Shown piece after piece: positions 1 to 9,131 of a stretch of 64,000 bases of DNA (position 1 is the first letter of the stretch; each line of letters starts with the position of its first letter). A model generated the notes under the pieces. That model worked only from the letters and a program-made list of their open reading frames with translations. It had not been told where the DNA came from and searched no databases. Made by a program: the position numbers and the translations under genes. Source of the stretch: Corynebacterium riegelii (GTDB lineage Bacteria; Actinomycetota; Actinomycetes; Mycobacteriales; Mycobacteriaceae); contig NZ_CP068159.1 in assembly GCF_016728505.1 (NCBI RefSeq), forward strand, positions 1,736,001 through 1,800,000, given 5' to 3'.

Positions 1-91
1 GTGGAGCGCGCACGTCTGGTGTAACAGGTGCGTCGAACGTAACCCGTGTTGTATGTGTGACTGGTGTGACTAGTGTGATAAAGTCGCGCGC

Positions 92-1108
92 ATGCGTCGA
101 CTTGTTGCTGCCTTAACCGCTGCCGCCCTGACTTTTGCACCCCTGCCTGCGATTGCCCAGTCTTTTCCTGGGCTGATCTCTGGCGTTGACGTTGCTGGGC
201 ACCAGCGACCGGGCGGCCAGGCAATTGACTGGAAGCAGGTTTCCGGCCCAGGCATGCAGCAGTTCGCCTTTGTAAAGGCCACTGAAGGCTCCGACTGGAA
301 GAACACCTTCTACGACGAGGATGTTCGCGCCGCAGCCGATGCAGGTATGCGCGTTGGCGCCTACCACTACGCGCGCCCGGCTGGCGATGCGCTGGCACAA
401 GCCCGCTACTTCGCCTCCGTGATCAACGAAGGCCCTGCAACCCAGTTGCCGCCGGTGCTTGACCTTGAGGTGGCTGAAGGCAAAAGCGCGCTGCAGCTGA
501 CCGCATGGACGCAGCTCTTCCTCGGCGAGGTGCAACGCCTGACCGGCAAGACGCCCATGATCTACACGTACCGCTACTTCTGGTACGAGCACATGGACAA
601 CACCAACGCCTTTACCAACTACCCGCTGTGGCTGGCTGCGTACCAGAACCGTCCGCCGCGCCCGGTGGGTGGCTGGGACAAGTTGAGTTTTTGGCAGCGC
701 AGTGAATCCGGCCGCGTGCTGGGTATTTCCACGCCAGTGGACATGAACCTGTACAACGGCAACACTGGCCAGTTCCACCAGTTTGCGGCTGGCAACACGC
801 GCGCAGGCGGCGGCGTGCTGGAACGTTTCCAGGTCGCAGAATCAGGTGAGCTCAAGGTGCTGGAGCAAGACAACACTGCGCTGGTGTTGGCGATTCTGGC
901 ACTTGCTGCAGGCGCCGTCGGCCTGGGTGAGCTGACGAAGGCCGTCGACCTCGCTGGCTTTAGTGATGCCGATGCCCGCAATATCGCCAACTTGGTACAG
1001 CGCCTGGCAACCACAGGCGAGCTGCCGGTAGAGGATCTTAAGAACATGGTTGCTGGCCGCTACCAGATCGGTGACCTGCTGATTCTTCTGGACAACGCAG
1101 CGAAGTAA
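92..1108 (+). CDS. Secreted GH25-family lysozyme
   Basis: A 338-residue exported muramidase that should cleave the MurNAc-GlcNAc bond of peptidoglycan outside the membrane. The first ~22 residues are a signal peptide (two Arg, hydrophobic stretch, A-I-A-Q cleavage region). The GH25 catalytic domain spans about residues 28-235: GVDVAGHQ near its start, FVKATEG, GAYHYARP and the acidic pair in LDLEVAEG are the family signatures. The last ~90 residues are a helical, partly hydrophobic extension of unknown function, similar to tails seen on corynebacterial GH25 proteins. It stands alone; the next gene runs convergently and its stop codon touches this one at 1108/1109. Only 91 bases precede it, with a possible -10 (TAAAGT) just before the ATG, suggesting a short or absent 5' UTR. 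Confidence 0.87.
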   Translation: MRRLVAALTAAALTFAPLPAIAQSFPGLISGVDVAGHQRPGGQAIDWKQVSGPGMQQFAFVKATEGSDWKNTFYDEDVRAAADAGMRVGAYHYARPAGDALAQARYFASVINEGPATQLPPVLDLEVAEGKSALQLTAWTQLFLGEVQRLTGKTPMIYTYRYFWYEHMDNTNAFTNYPLWLAAYQNRPPRPVGGWDKLSFWQRSESGRVLGISTPVDMNLYNGNTGQFHQFAAGNTRAGGGVLERFQVAESGELKVLEQDNTALVLAILALAAGAVGLGELTKAVDLAGFSDADARNIANLVQRLATTGELPVEDLKNMVAGRYQIGDLLILLDNAAK

Positions 1109-1918
1109 CTACTCGGCGGGGGCAGTAGGGGAGTCGTGGCGCGGCGTCGTTGCCAAGGCACGGCACCACGCCTCACCCTTGAACTGGGCGGGCACCGCAC
1201 CCATGAGCAGGTTGCGGTTAAGCTGCGGGCTTGCCTCAATCGGCTGGTTAGCGCCAATGAGCACAATGTTGCCGTAGCGCCTGCCTTTCAGCATCGGAGG
1301 ATCCGCAATCGCCGCCACATGCGGGAACACCTCGCACATGCCCGCTAGCTCCTCCTTGGCCTCCTTGAGGTCTGCATGCGAGCCACAGTTGGCAACATAA
1401 AGGCCGCTGTTGCTTGTCGACGCCCTGACGTTTTCATAAAACTCCACCGTCGTCAGACTGCGCGGGGTGGTGGCGGACGAGAACACGTCACGGATAATCA
1501 CGTCGCGGGTTTCTGGCTTGAACGTGTCGGTGACTTCGCGAGCGTCCCCAACACGGATCTTCACCGCCGGCGCACGCGGGATGTCGAACAGCTCACGGGC
1601 CAGGATCGCTAGCTCAGCGTCGATCTCCACAACCGTGTTGCGTGATCCTTTCCATTTGCTGGCGAAGTAGCGCGGCATCGTGCAGGCCGCGCCGCCGAGG
1701 TGAGTCAGGCGTGCCTTCGGCTTGTCTGTATCCGGGTAGGCGCTATCTAAAAAGTCTGCGATCCAGCGCATGTACTCAAAATCCAGGCGCTCCGGATCAC
1801 CTGGGACGATGTGCGAGCTTGGCACGCCGTTGACCAGCAGCACCATGGAGCCGTCTGGCTCGTGCAAAACCTCGGCGATGCCGGTATCGATCTCATGAAA
1901 CTCGCTTTTTGTAGCCAT
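1109..1918 (-). CDS. Spermidine synthase-like (class I methyltransferase fold) protein
   Basis: A 269-residue soluble protein with a spermidine/spermine synthase-type Rossmann fold. The glycine-rich loop reads LTHLGGAACTMPRY (about residues 72-85), followed by VVEIDAEL, the acidic residue that binds the nucleoside, and by VRVGDAREV-type and RDVF segments. Actinobacteria often encode such proteins without making polyamines themselves, so the substrate cannot be assigned. The GGAA loop and the absence of membrane segments separate it from the MFS-fused forms. Its stop abuts the lysozyme stop. The protein starts 36 bases from the end of the upstream ABC permease and is on the same strand, so it may be read through from the ABC operon. 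The C-terminal ~20 residues look unstructured. Confidence 0.75.
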   Translation of the reverse strand: MATKSEFHEIDTGIAEVLHEPDGSMVLLVNGVPSSHIVPGDPERLDFEYMRWIADFLDSAYPDTDKPKARLTHLGGAACTMPRYFASKWKGSRNTVVEIDAELAILARELFDIPRAPAVKIRVGDAREVTDTFKPETRDVIIRDVFSSATTPRSLTTVEFYENVRASTSNSGLYVANCGSHADLKEAKEELAGMCEVFPHVAAIADPPMLKGRRYGNIVLIGANQPIEASPQLNRNLLMGAVPAQFKGEAWCRALATTPRHDSPTAPAE

Positions 1919-1954
1919 GGCTGGTCAGCGTACCCGTCGGCCTGCGCCCGTCGA

Positions 1955-2704
1955 CTAGAGGCGTGCGTCCGTGCCCCGTAGATAGGCCACTGCAGCCGCC
2001 CAGCCAGCCACGGTCAACGCTGAGGAGGCAGCGAGAACGCCTGTGACGGTGCCAGTGTCGAGCGCTCCAGCGGCGGCGACGGCGGAACTGCCCAACCACA
2101 GCGTGTGCGACAACAACGCAGGCGCCACGATGAACCGCACGCCAGGCACTCCAGCCGCGAGTGCGCCAAACGATACGAGACTTGCCACCACCGCAATGCC
2201 GATAGGTGCGGCAAAACTACGGATGACCATGGACAGCAGCGACTGCCACGACGCCACCGCAACGGCTGGTGCCAGTGCCAATAACGCTGTGACGAGGAGC
2301 TCGCTTGGAACTGCACCTGGAATCCGCAAAGCCCAACCGACGAACAACGTGAGGCCGATGAGAACAGCGTGCATCGCCGTAACAGTAACCGCGATCGCGG
2401 CGATTTTCGACGCCACCAGGTTGCCCACCGAACGCGTCGAAGTGAGCATGCTGAGCCAGTTGTGTCCGCGGTGCTCGACCCGCCAGGCGGCTGCGGCGAG
2501 GATCGCGATGCCAGCGGTACAGAACAGCAACCCATAAAACAGCATGACCTGGGAGAAGTAGCTACCCCAACCGGCGGTCAGGGTGCCGGTGTTCGCGGCG
2601 TAGTTGCCGGCGCCGATGGCGACGGCAACCGCGGGGACGAGAAGCGCGACCGCCCAGACGTGCGAGCGCCGAAGCTTGAGCAGGTCGTTAAGGATCAGGT
2701 CCAT
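1955..2704 (-). CDS. ABC-2 type exporter permease (second subunit)
   Basis: A 249-residue integral membrane protein with about six hydrophobic segments. It is the second of two adjacent permeases of an ABC-2 exporter in the lantibiotic-immunity/bacitracin style. It starts MDLILNDLLKLRRSHVW, the usual cytoplasmic amphipathic start of this family before TM1. It sits 3 bases after the stop of the first permease, so both are cotranscribed and translationally linked to the ATPase and, further upstream, to a two-component system on the same strand. The context (sensor kinase, regulator, ATPase, two permeases) indicates removal of, or resistance to, an envelope-active compound. The substrate is unknown. 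Confidence 0.8.
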   Translation of the reverse strand: MDLILNDLLKLRRSHVWAVALLVPAVAVAIGAGNYAANTGTLTAGWGSYFSQVMLFYGLLFCTAGIAILAAAAWRVEHRGHNWLSMLTSTRSVGNLVASKIAAIAVTVTAMHAVLIGLTLFVGWALRIPGAVPSELLVTALLALAPAVAVASWQSLLSMVIRSFAAPIGIAVVASLVSFGALAAGVPGVRFIVAPALLSHTLWLGSSAVAAAGALDTGTVTGVLAASSALTVAGWAAAVAYLRGTDARL

Positions 2705-2707
2705 GGT

Positions 2708-3454
2708 CTAGATCTCCTTTCGATCCAGGGCTTTAGTACCGGCGACCAAGACCGCAACGGCGAGGACGAGGTAGCCGCTCCACAGCAACCATCCGGGTTG
2801 CGAAGGGGTAACCCCTGCCTCAGTGAAGCCGAACGGAAGGATCACAGCGATGTACCCGAAGGGATTGACTGCAGCCAGCCACGGCGGGGACAGCAGTGAT
2901 GCGATTCCGAAGAACCCGCCGACGACCCCGACTGCGAGCACGACAAGCTGGGGTTCGACAAGCGCGGCGAGCAGCAGCATCACAGCGAGGAGCGCAAGCG
3001 TGGTGCCCGTGACACCAAGGCCGAAGCGCAGCCAAGTGGCCGGCATGGATCCGTGCGGTGCAGGCGCGCCCATCGCGACGGGCAGCGCTATGGCCCCAGC
3101 GAACTCAATGCTCTTTGCGACGACAACTACCACCGTCGCAACACCTAACTTTCGAAGAAGCAGCGCTCCGGGTCGAGTTCCTGCGATGGCGTTGAGCCGC
3201 CACCCGCCGCTGATGTGCTCTGTATCCACGATGCGGCTGGCCACCAGTGCAAGCTGCAACGGGGTCAAAAACGCCAGCGCCATGGCGAATCCGATGAGAT
3301 GTCCCGCCCACGCGGTTTCTGGGTTGGCCCGGAATGCTGCGGCGGTGTCGCCTGCGAAGAGACTCATGTTGGCGAATAGGACAATGCCAACCGTCATCAG
3401 CAGACTCAGCCACACGATTTTGGTGCGTTTGAGTTTGGCAAATTCCACCATCAT
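2708..3454 (-). CDS. ABC-2 type exporter permease (first subunit)
   Basis: A 248-residue membrane protein with about six transmembrane segments, similar in size and plan to the following permease; the two probably form a heterodimeric channel for the ATPase encoded just upstream. It begins MMVEFAKLKRTKIVWLSLL, a typical LanE/BcrB-like start. The ATG overlaps the end of the ATPase gene by 4 bases, which implies translational coupling. No catalytic residues are expected. Hydrophobic blocks lie near residues 18-35, 52-75, 95-125, 135-165, 170-190 and 215-240. Confidence 0.8.
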   Translation of the reverse strand: MMVEFAKLKRTKIVWLSLLMTVGIVLFANMSLFAGDTAAAFRANPETAWAGHLIGFAMALAFLTPLQLALVASRIVDTEHISGGWRLNAIAGTRPGALLLRKLGVATVVVVVAKSIEFAGAIALPVAMGAPAPHGSMPATWLRFGLGVTGTTLALLAVMLLLAALVEPQLVVLAVGVVGGFFGIASLLSPPWLAAVNPFGYIAVILPFGFTEAGVTPSQPGWLLWSGYLVLAVAVLVAGTKALDRKEI

Positions 3455-4353
3455 GCGCTGGCCACCTCGTCGTTGGTCAAGGCGATGAAGATGTCCTCGA
3501 GGCTGCGCCGTTTTCGCAGGATCTGGTGGAGTGGCACGCCGTATGCAACCAAAAGGGCGATGGTGTCGGCGAGGTGGTCGTCGTTAAGCCCGGAAAGCTC
3601 CACACCCCCCTCGACCCGTTTCGGTTGCAGTGCGCGAAGGACCGAGACTGCGGTTGCAACCTCAGGCGTCTGGATGAACACATCCGGCAACTGCGCGCTG
3701 TACAGCTCGTCTTGGGAGCCCTGAAACACGAGCTTGCCGTGATTGATGATGGTCAAGTCGGTCGCCATCTTCTCAATCTCGGACAACAGGTGGCTCGACA
3801 CCAGCACCGTGCGGCCTTGGTCGCGGGCGAGGCTGATGATGAGTTCGCGGATTTCCTCGATGCCGGCGGGGTCAAGGCCGTTGGTGGGCTCGTCGAGAAT
3901 AAGCAACTGCGGGTCGCGTGCGAGTGCCATCGCGATGCCGAGGCGCTGCTTCATACCCAGCGAATAGTTTTTCACCAGCTTGTCCATCTGGCCCTCGAGG
4001 CGCACCAGCGACACCGCGCGGCGCACCGCTTCGGGATCGGCGCCGAGCAGACGCGCGACAATACGCATGTTTTCACCACCCGTGAGGTGCGGGTAAGCGG
4101 CGGGGGCTTCGATGAGCGAGCCGACACCGGCAAGGACATGCGCGCGGTTCGCTCGCGTCATGGGGTGTCCGAGCACGCTGATGTCGCCGTGCGTGGGGGC
4201 GATGAGGCCGAGCAGCATCTTCATCGTGGTGGATTTGCCGGAGCCGTTCGGACCGAGCAAGCCATGCACTACGCCGGGAGCGACCTTGAGATCGAGGTTG
4301 TGGACGACGTCTGTGTGTCCATAGGTTTTGGTCAGACCGTGGGTCTGAATCAT
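3451..4353 (-). CDS. ABC-2 exporter ATP-binding protein
   Basis: A 300-residue ABC ATPase of the drug/lantibiotic exporter type. Visible motifs: Walker A GPNGSGKST, Q-loop region GSLIEAPAAY, signature YSLGMKQRLGIA (SLGMK replaces SGGQ, normal for this subfamily), Walker B LLILDEPTNGLDP and the H-loop VSSHLL. The start chosen is MIQTHGLTKTYG at 4353, which has GGAAA 6 bases upstream; another in-frame ATG lies at 4365. The open frame extends further upstream but only as non-coding sequence. It drives the two downstream permeases and lies 92 bases after the response regulator on the same strand. Confidence 0.87.
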   Translation of the reverse strand: MIQTHGLTKTYGHTDVVHNLDLKVAPGVVHGLLGPNGSGKSTTMKMLLGLIAPTHGDISVLGHPMTRANRAHVLAGVGSLIEAPAAYPHLTGGENMRIVARLLGADPEAVRRAVSLVRLEGQMDKLVKNYSLGMKQRLGIAMALARDPQLLILDEPTNGLDPAGIEEIRELIISLARDQGRTVLVSSHLLSEIEKMATDLTIINHGKLVFQGSQDELYSAQLPDVFIQTPEVATAVSVLRALQPKRVEGGVELSGLNDDHLADTIALLVAYGVPLHQILRKRRSLEDIFIALTNDEVASA

Positions 4354-4445
4354 CGGTGTTTCCATGTCCCCAAGACTCGCGCAGGGCATGGGGTTTCGCG
4401 TCGGCGCGAGGCACGATTTTATGCGTGATACCGGAGTATGACGCG

Positions 4446-5126
4446 TCAGGAGTCCAACAGGTCGGTGCGCGACACCAGCCCGGTGCGGTAGGCGAAAAGT
4501 GCTGCGTGGACGCGGTCTCGCGACTGTGTCTTCGCCAGCACTCTGCCCACGTGGGTTTTCACCGTTGGCATGGAGATGAACATACGCTGAGCGATCTCCC
4601 CGTTGGACCACCCACGGCCGATTGCCACGAGCACTTCGCGCTCGCGCTCAGTTAGCTCGTTTAGCGCCAGCCGGTCGGCGGGGGACAGGCCAATCGTTTC
4701 CTCATCCGGAGCATGGAGCTTTGCCACGATCCGGTTCGTCGCCCGCGGAGAAATCACCGCATCACCGTTTGCCACGGTGCGGATAGCGTCGAGCAAGGTC
4801 TCTGGTTCAGCATCCTTGAGCAGGAACCCGCTGGCACCGGCACCAAGACCGCCGAGTACATAAGCTTCATCATCAAACGTGGTCAGGATGATGACCTTAG
4901 TCGCCGGATGCGTTGTTACGACCTGCCTCGTCGCAGCGATGCCGTCCAACACAGGCATCTGCACGTCCATAAGCACCACGTCTACCGCTTTATTACCGCA
5001 TGCCCGAATCGCCTCCTCACCGTTGCCAGCAAGCCAACGCACCTGCATATCCTGCTGAGAGTCGATGACGCTGCGGATGCCGTGGAGGAAAAGCGCCTGG
5101 TCGTCTACGAGTCCGAGAGTGATCAT
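4446..5126 (-). CDS. LuxR/NarL-family response regulator
   Basis: A 226-residue two-component regulator. The receiver domain (about residues 1-120) contains the phospho-acceptor Asp in DVVLMDVQMPVLDG, the conserved Thr in VIILTTFDD, and the Lys in FLLKDAEPE. The C-terminal helix-turn-helix (about residues 150-215) has the NarL/LuxR pattern LTEREREVLVAIGRGWSNGEIA followed by TVKTHVGRVLAK. Its start overlaps the histidine kinase stop by 4 bases, so the pair is coupled. It probably regulates its own operon, including the downstream ABC exporter (inferred from position). Confidence 0.9.
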   Translation of the reverse strand: MITLGLVDDQALFLHGIRSVIDSQQDMQVRWLAGNGEEAIRACGNKAVDVVLMDVQMPVLDGIAATRQVVTTHPATKVIILTTFDDEAYVLGGLGAGASGFLLKDAEPETLLDAIRTVANGDAVISPRATNRIVAKLHAPDEETIGLSPADRLALNELTEREREVLVAIGRGWSNGEIAQRMFISMPTVKTHVGRVLAKTQSRDRVHAALFAYRTGLVSRTDLLDS

Positions 5127-6238
5127 GAGTTCAGCGGGATCCTTGCCATTGTGGTCCAGGTGCCGGCTGGGGTGGCGGATGCGGTCACCGTGCCGCCGGA
5201 AAGCGCCGCGCGCTGCCGCATGCCCTCCACTCCGTGGCCCGGACGAGTGGTCGCGCCGGGAGCGACCGGGTTCGTCATTTCTACCACGACGTTATCTGCG
5301 CCCCAGCGCACCGCGAGCTCGGCGCGGCCGGTGCCGTGCTTCATGGCGTTGGTCAGGGATTCCTGGACGATGCGTTGGACGGTTAGCGCTGTGACCGGTG
5401 CTAAATCCTCGGGTGGGGTGCCCTTGACGGTGTAGTCCACCTGAAGTCCGCCGGCGTGGCTTGTGGCGACGAGACCGTCAATGTCTAATTTCGCCAACGG
5501 TTCGACCGGACGTGGCACGCTACTGCGCAGCAACTCGACAACGCCCCGCATCTGGCGAAGTGAATCTCGACCAACACTGCCAATGGTGCGCAATGCCGCG
5601 TCTTTCGCTTCTAGAGTTTCGTCACCGAAGCGTGCGCCGTCGGCCTGCGCGACGATGACAGTCAGTGAATGGGTGACAATGTCGTGAATTTCTCGGGCTA
5701 GGTGGGCACGCTGTTCTTGGGCCTCGCGTTCGATCTCCGCACGCTGGCGCGCCAGCTCTTGCTCCGCGCTCTCTTCAGCGCGGCGGCGAAGCTCACCGAA
5801 AAGTAACGCCACAGTGAGCAGAATGATGCTCCAGAAGACGTAGGGGAGTCGCTCGGCAGGCTCGAGCGCGGTGAGCGCGGGGATGACGAACGCGGTGGCT
5901 GCGGCGTCGCCAAGCAGCAGTGCACCCGTGGCGATGTCGCGGTGCGGGGCGGGCAGGTGGCGCCTGGCGATGTAGGCGGCGAACGGCGCCACGGCGATTG
6001 TGCCGACGGGGAGTGAGTTGCAGAACGCCGCGGGAATGAGCACCGCAAGTATCGCAGCGAACGTTTCCAGCGGCCAGCGCCAGCGGGTAAACGGGGCCGC
6101 AACGGCGCAGGCCAGCAGTGCGAGCCCGACGACCAACTGCCGCGAATCCGGCAGCAGCCCAACTAGGCAGGTGACCAGCATGAACGCTGCCATGCTCGCA
6201 TTGCGGATCAGCACTGCGCGGGGAGTGGATAAGTTCAT
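5123..6238 (-). CDS. Sensor histidine kinase (HisKA_3 / DesK-LiaS type)
   Basis: A 371-residue membrane sensor kinase. The N-terminal ~150 residues hold about five or six hydrophobic segments with almost no extracellular domain, so it is an intramembrane-sensing type. A coiled linker rich in Glu/Arg precedes the H-box AREIHDIVTHSL (phospho-His near residue 185). The HATPase part includes QRIVQESLTNAMKHG (N-box) and GHGVEGMRQRAALSGG (G-box). It phosphorylates the adjacent NarL-type regulator. Such small-loop kinases beside ABC-2 exporters usually respond to cell-envelope stress, which is the likely role here. Confidence 0.9.
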   Translation of the reverse strand: MNLSTPRAVLIRNASMAAFMLVTCLVGLLPDSRQLVVGLALLACAVAAPFTRWRWPLETFAAILAVLIPAAFCNSLPVGTIAVAPFAAYIARRHLPAPHRDIATGALLLGDAAATAFVIPALTALEPAERLPYVFWSIILLTVALLFGELRRRAEESAEQELARQRAEIEREAQEQRAHLAREIHDIVTHSLTVIVAQADGARFGDETLEAKDAALRTIGSVGRDSLRQMRGVVELLRSSVPRPVEPLAKLDIDGLVATSHAGGLQVDYTVKGTPPEDLAPVTALTVQRIVQESLTNAMKHGTGRAELAVRWGADNVVVEMTNPVAPGATTRPGHGVEGMRQRAALSGGTVTASATPAGTWTTMARIPLNS

Positions 6239-6293
6239 GACCGTCCACGCTACTTGCCGCCGCGGGCAGCCGCGTCGTACTGCGGTATGACGC

Positions 6294-6578
6294 TTAGGAC
6301 TTCACCAGCCGCGCGATAGCTGCGGACGCCTCTTTGATCTTGTCCTCGGCTTCCTGCCCGCCTTTGATGGCATTGGCGACGCAGTGCTCCAAGTGATCGT
6401 CCAGCAAACCCAGTGCTACGCTCTTCAGCGCCGCGTTGACCGCACTGATCTGGGTGAGAATGTCAATGCAGTAGGCGTTTTCGTCGATCATGCGGTGAAT
6501 ACCGCGGGTCTGCCCCTCGATACGCTTGAGACGAGCGAGATAGCGGTCTTTTTCGCTGATGTAGCCGTGGTCGTTCAT
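6294..6578 (-). CDS. csoR: Copper-sensing repressor, CsoR family
   Basis: A 94-residue all-helical DUF156 repressor. The Cu(I) ligand set is complete: Cys37, His62 and Cys66 (in AYCIDIL and DDHLEHC), the C-H-C trio of CsoR proper rather than the RcnR or FrmR sets. The N-terminal KDRYLARLKRIEGQTRGIHRM is the DNA-binding helix region of the family. It is encoded 35 bases after the copper ATPase gene on the same strand and should be cotranscribed with it, repressing both from the operator at 8838-8854 until Cu(I) binds. Confidence 0.92.
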   Translation of the reverse strand: MNDHGYISEKDRYLARLKRIEGQTRGIHRMIDENAYCIDILTQISAVNAALKSVALGLLDDHLEHCVANAIKGGQEAEDKIKEASAAIARLVKS

Positions 6579-6613
6579 TATGGGCCTCCTTGTTTGGTGT
6601 GGACGGTACCGGG

Positions 6614-8755
6614 CTACTTGGACCGGTTAAGTATCCGGTCGGTGCTGCTCTGTGGGGTGAGGTCGAGTCGGCGCAGCAGTTGCGCATTCAGAGCCACGAC
6701 GACGGTCGAGGCCGACATCAGGATCGCACCGACGCTCATCGGCATCACGAAACCGATTGGAGCGAGGATACCGGCAGCCAGCGGCACGGACAGCAAGTTG
6801 TAACCGGCCGCCCACCAGAGGTTCTGCTTCATCTTCCGGTAGGTCTCTCGCGAGAGCTCAATGACCGAGAGCACCGATCGCGGATCAGAGCTTGCCAGGA
6901 TGACCTCCGCCGAGCCGATGGCCACGTCGGTGCCCGCACCGATCGCGATACCGACATCGGCCTGGGCCAGCGCCGGTGCGTCGTTGACGCCGTCGCCGAC
7001 CATGGCGACCTTGTGTCCCTCGCTCTGCAGTTCCTTGACCTTTGTGGCCTTGTCCTCCGGCCGCACACCGGCGAAGACCCGATCGATGCTCAATTCGCCC
7101 GCTACGGTGTTCGCCACGGCCTGCGCGTCGCCGGTAATCATGACGACTTGAGCACCCGATGTGTGCAGTGCATCGACGGCGTCGCGGGACTCGGGGCGGA
7201 TCTCGTCGGCAAGCCGCAGCGCGCCGATCACTTCGCCGTCGGCGAGGACGTGGAGAATGATCGCGCCCTCCTTTCGCCACTCGTCTGCGATGGGGAGCTC
7301 TTCGGCGGAATGCATCTCAAGCAGGTAGGGACCACCGACCTCGATTACCTCACCGTCAACCGTTGCCTTCACGCCCACTGCTGGGGACGAAGAAAAGTCG
7401 GTGGCCTGCGGGACGGCTACGCCACGGGCCTGAGCAGCCCCGGTGATGGCGCGGGCGAGCGGGTGCTCGCTGTCTGCTTCGGCGGCCGCTGCCAGGGCAA
7501 GCACGTCTTCTTTATCACGCCCGCCGGCGGGGTCGATCGCGGTGACGGTGGGTCCGCCCTTGGTCAACGTGCCGGTCTTGTCGAACAACACAGCGTCGAC
7601 TGAGCGCATCGATTCGAGCGCGAGCCGATCCTTGATCAGCACCCCGCCGCGTGCCGCGCGCTCAGTCGCGATTGAGACGACCAGCGGGATGGCAAGGCCG
7701 AGGGCGTGTGGGCAAGCGATGACGAGCACGGTGATGGTGCGTACCACGGCGTCATTTGGCATGCCGACGACGGTCCAGACCACGGCGGTCAGAATGGCGG
7801 CGCCGAGGGTGAACCAGAACAACCACGCGGCGGCCTTGTCTGCGAGGCGCTGCGCCCGCGATGACGATTCTTGCGCATCGGTGACGAGCTTTTGGATGCC
7901 GGCCAACGCGGTGTCGCTACCCGTGGCCGTGACCTCGACTCGCAGACCCGAGTCAGTCGCGATAGTGCCAGCAACCACGTGCTCTCCTTCACCGCGGCGC
8001 ACTGTTTTCGACTCGCCGGTAACCATCGACTCGTCCATGCTGGCGCTGCCGTCGACGATTGTGCCGTCGGCGGGCACGGACGCTCCGGGCCGGACGATCA
8101 CGATATCGCCGACCTCAAGATCCGCCGGGGAGACCTTCACAACTTCGTCGCCGTCGATCTTCTCGGCCTCGTCGGGCAGAAGAGCGGCGAGCGAATCCAG
8201 GGCCGAGGTGGTCTGGGCGAGGGAGCGCATCTCGATCCAGTGCCCCAGCAGCATGATGACCACCAGCAGCGCCAGTTCCCACCAGAAACTCAGCCCGCGG
8301 TCCAGCAAGTTCAGGCTCGCACCCCAAGAGGAGACGAAGGCGACCGTGATCGCGAGCGCAATCAGTAGCATCATGCCGGGTTTGCGGGAGCGGATCTCTG
8401 AGGCCGCCCCGGACAAGAACGGGCGACCTCCCCAGAAGTAAATGACCGTGCCCAAAAGCGGCGAGATCCACCGGGCCCATTCCGTGTCTGGCAGCTGATA
8501 GCCGATGAGATGGGCGAAAGTGCTGTTGAACCCGACGACCGGGATAGCGAGAACCAGCATGATCCAGAAGAGTCTGCGGAACTGGGCAACGTGATCACCG
8601 TGGCCTGTGTGGCCCGCGTGGCCATGGCCTCCATGTTCTCCGTGGCCCGCGTGCTCTGCGTGGTTGTGGTCGGCATGGCCTTCGTGGTTGCTGTGTTCGT
8701 GGTGACTGGCGTACCCACCGGGTCCGGTGTGGGAGTGGGTGTGCCTGTCGTTCAT
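6614..8755 (-). CDS. copB: CopB-type copper P1B ATPase
   Basis: A 713-residue P-type ATPase exporting copper (possibly silver). There is no CxxC metal-binding domain; instead residues ~1-60 are rich in His (DHNHAEHAGHGEHGGHGHAG). The transmembrane metal site is CPH (VLVIACPHALGLAIP), not CPC, which with MSASTVVVALNA in the last helix places it in subgroup P1B-3 (CopB). Other motifs: TGES actuator loop, DKTGTLTKGGP phosphorylation site, the HP dipeptide in SEHPLARAI, and MVGDGVNDAPALAQ. Start MNDRHTHSH at 8755 was chosen because AAAGGA lies 8 bases upstream; the frame is open 53 codons further but runs through the operator region. It forms an operon with csoR. Confidence 0.93.
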   Translation of the reverse strand: MNDRHTHSHTGPGGYASHHEHSNHEGHADHNHAEHAGHGEHGGHGHAGHTGHGDHVAQFRRLFWIMLVLAIPVVGFNSTFAHLIGYQLPDTEWARWISPLLGTVIYFWGGRPFLSGAASEIRSRKPGMMLLIALAITVAFVSSWGASLNLLDRGLSFWWELALLVVIMLLGHWIEMRSLAQTTSALDSLAALLPDEAEKIDGDEVVKVSPADLEVGDIVIVRPGASVPADGTIVDGSASMDESMVTGESKTVRRGEGEHVVAGTIATDSGLRVEVTATGSDTALAGIQKLVTDAQESSSRAQRLADKAAAWLFWFTLGAAILTAVVWTVVGMPNDAVVRTITVLVIACPHALGLAIPLVVSIATERAARGGVLIKDRLALESMRSVDAVLFDKTGTLTKGGPTVTAIDPAGGRDKEDVLALAAAAEADSEHPLARAITGAAQARGVAVPQATDFSSSPAVGVKATVDGEVIEVGGPYLLEMHSAEELPIADEWRKEGAIILHVLADGEVIGALRLADEIRPESRDAVDALHTSGAQVVMITGDAQAVANTVAGELSIDRVFAGVRPEDKATKVKELQSEGHKVAMVGDGVNDAPALAQADVGIAIGAGTDVAIGSAEVILASSDPRSVLSVIELSRETYRKMKQNLWWAAGYNLLSVPLAAGILAPIGFVMPMSVGAILMSASTVVVALNAQLLRRLDLTPQSSTDRILNRSK

Positions 8756-8837
8756 GGTTCTGTCCTTTCGTTGCAGTTCATAGTTGTGATCGGTTCGGCC
8801 GTGCCGGGGCCTAGCACGACGGCTGTCATCCACATTA

Positions 8838-8854
8838 ATACCCCATGGGGGTAT
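8838..8854. promoter_or_regulatory. CsoR operator upstream of copB
   Basis: The 17-base near-palindrome ATACCCCATGGGGGTAT lies 84 bases upstream of the copB start. It matches the ATACCC-N3-GGGGGTAT pattern of known CsoR operators such as that of Bacillus subtilis. Its position between the divergent copB and the mnmA remnant fits repression of the copB-csoR transcript. Confidence 0.8.
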
Positions 8855-8910
8855 ATGTCTAGAATGCGTCCTCATCGTTACGGCCCGACGTTTCACCTTT
8901 CGTGGGCGTG

Positions 8911-9131
8911 GCACTACACTGCGCTGACATGCGAGTATTGGCAGCGATGAGCGGGGGAGTCGACTCCTCTGTGGCCGCCGCGCGCCTTTTGTTGAGGCTG
9001 GTCATGATGTTGTCGGCGTACACCTGGCGTTGAGCAAAGATGCGCAGCAAACGCGCGAGTCTGCCCGCGGGTGCTGCTCCCTGGAGGATTCGGCCGACGC
9101 ACGTCAGGTGTGCGACAAGCTGGGTATCTCG
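8911..9131 (+). repeat. Left copy of ~220-bp imperfect direct repeat flanking the ABC island
   Basis: Bases 8911-9131 match 13389-13607 in direct orientation. The first 27 bases (promoter plus start of mnmA) are identical and the rest is diverged mainly at wobble positions. The arrangement repeat - island - repeat is what is left when DNA integrates into, or recombines at, the 5' end of a gene and rebuilds it. Confidence 0.85.
8929..9131 (+). pseudogene. Truncated, frameshifted 5' copy of mnmA
   Basis: This segment repeats the first ~68 codons of the intact mnmA at 13407. It begins ATGCGAGTATTGGCAGCG and keeps SGGVDSS, the PP-loop of the tRNA thiouridylase. Two extra T residues in CGCCTTTTGTTGAGG (versus CGCCTTGTTGAGG) shift the frame after codon ~20, and similarity stops at about 9131. 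By eye about 87% of bases match, with nearly all differences at synonymous third positions. The 18 bases before the ATG, including a TACACT -10-like element, are identical in both copies. The duplication therefore flanks the island at 9132-13388. It cannot encode a functional enzyme. Confidence 0.9.
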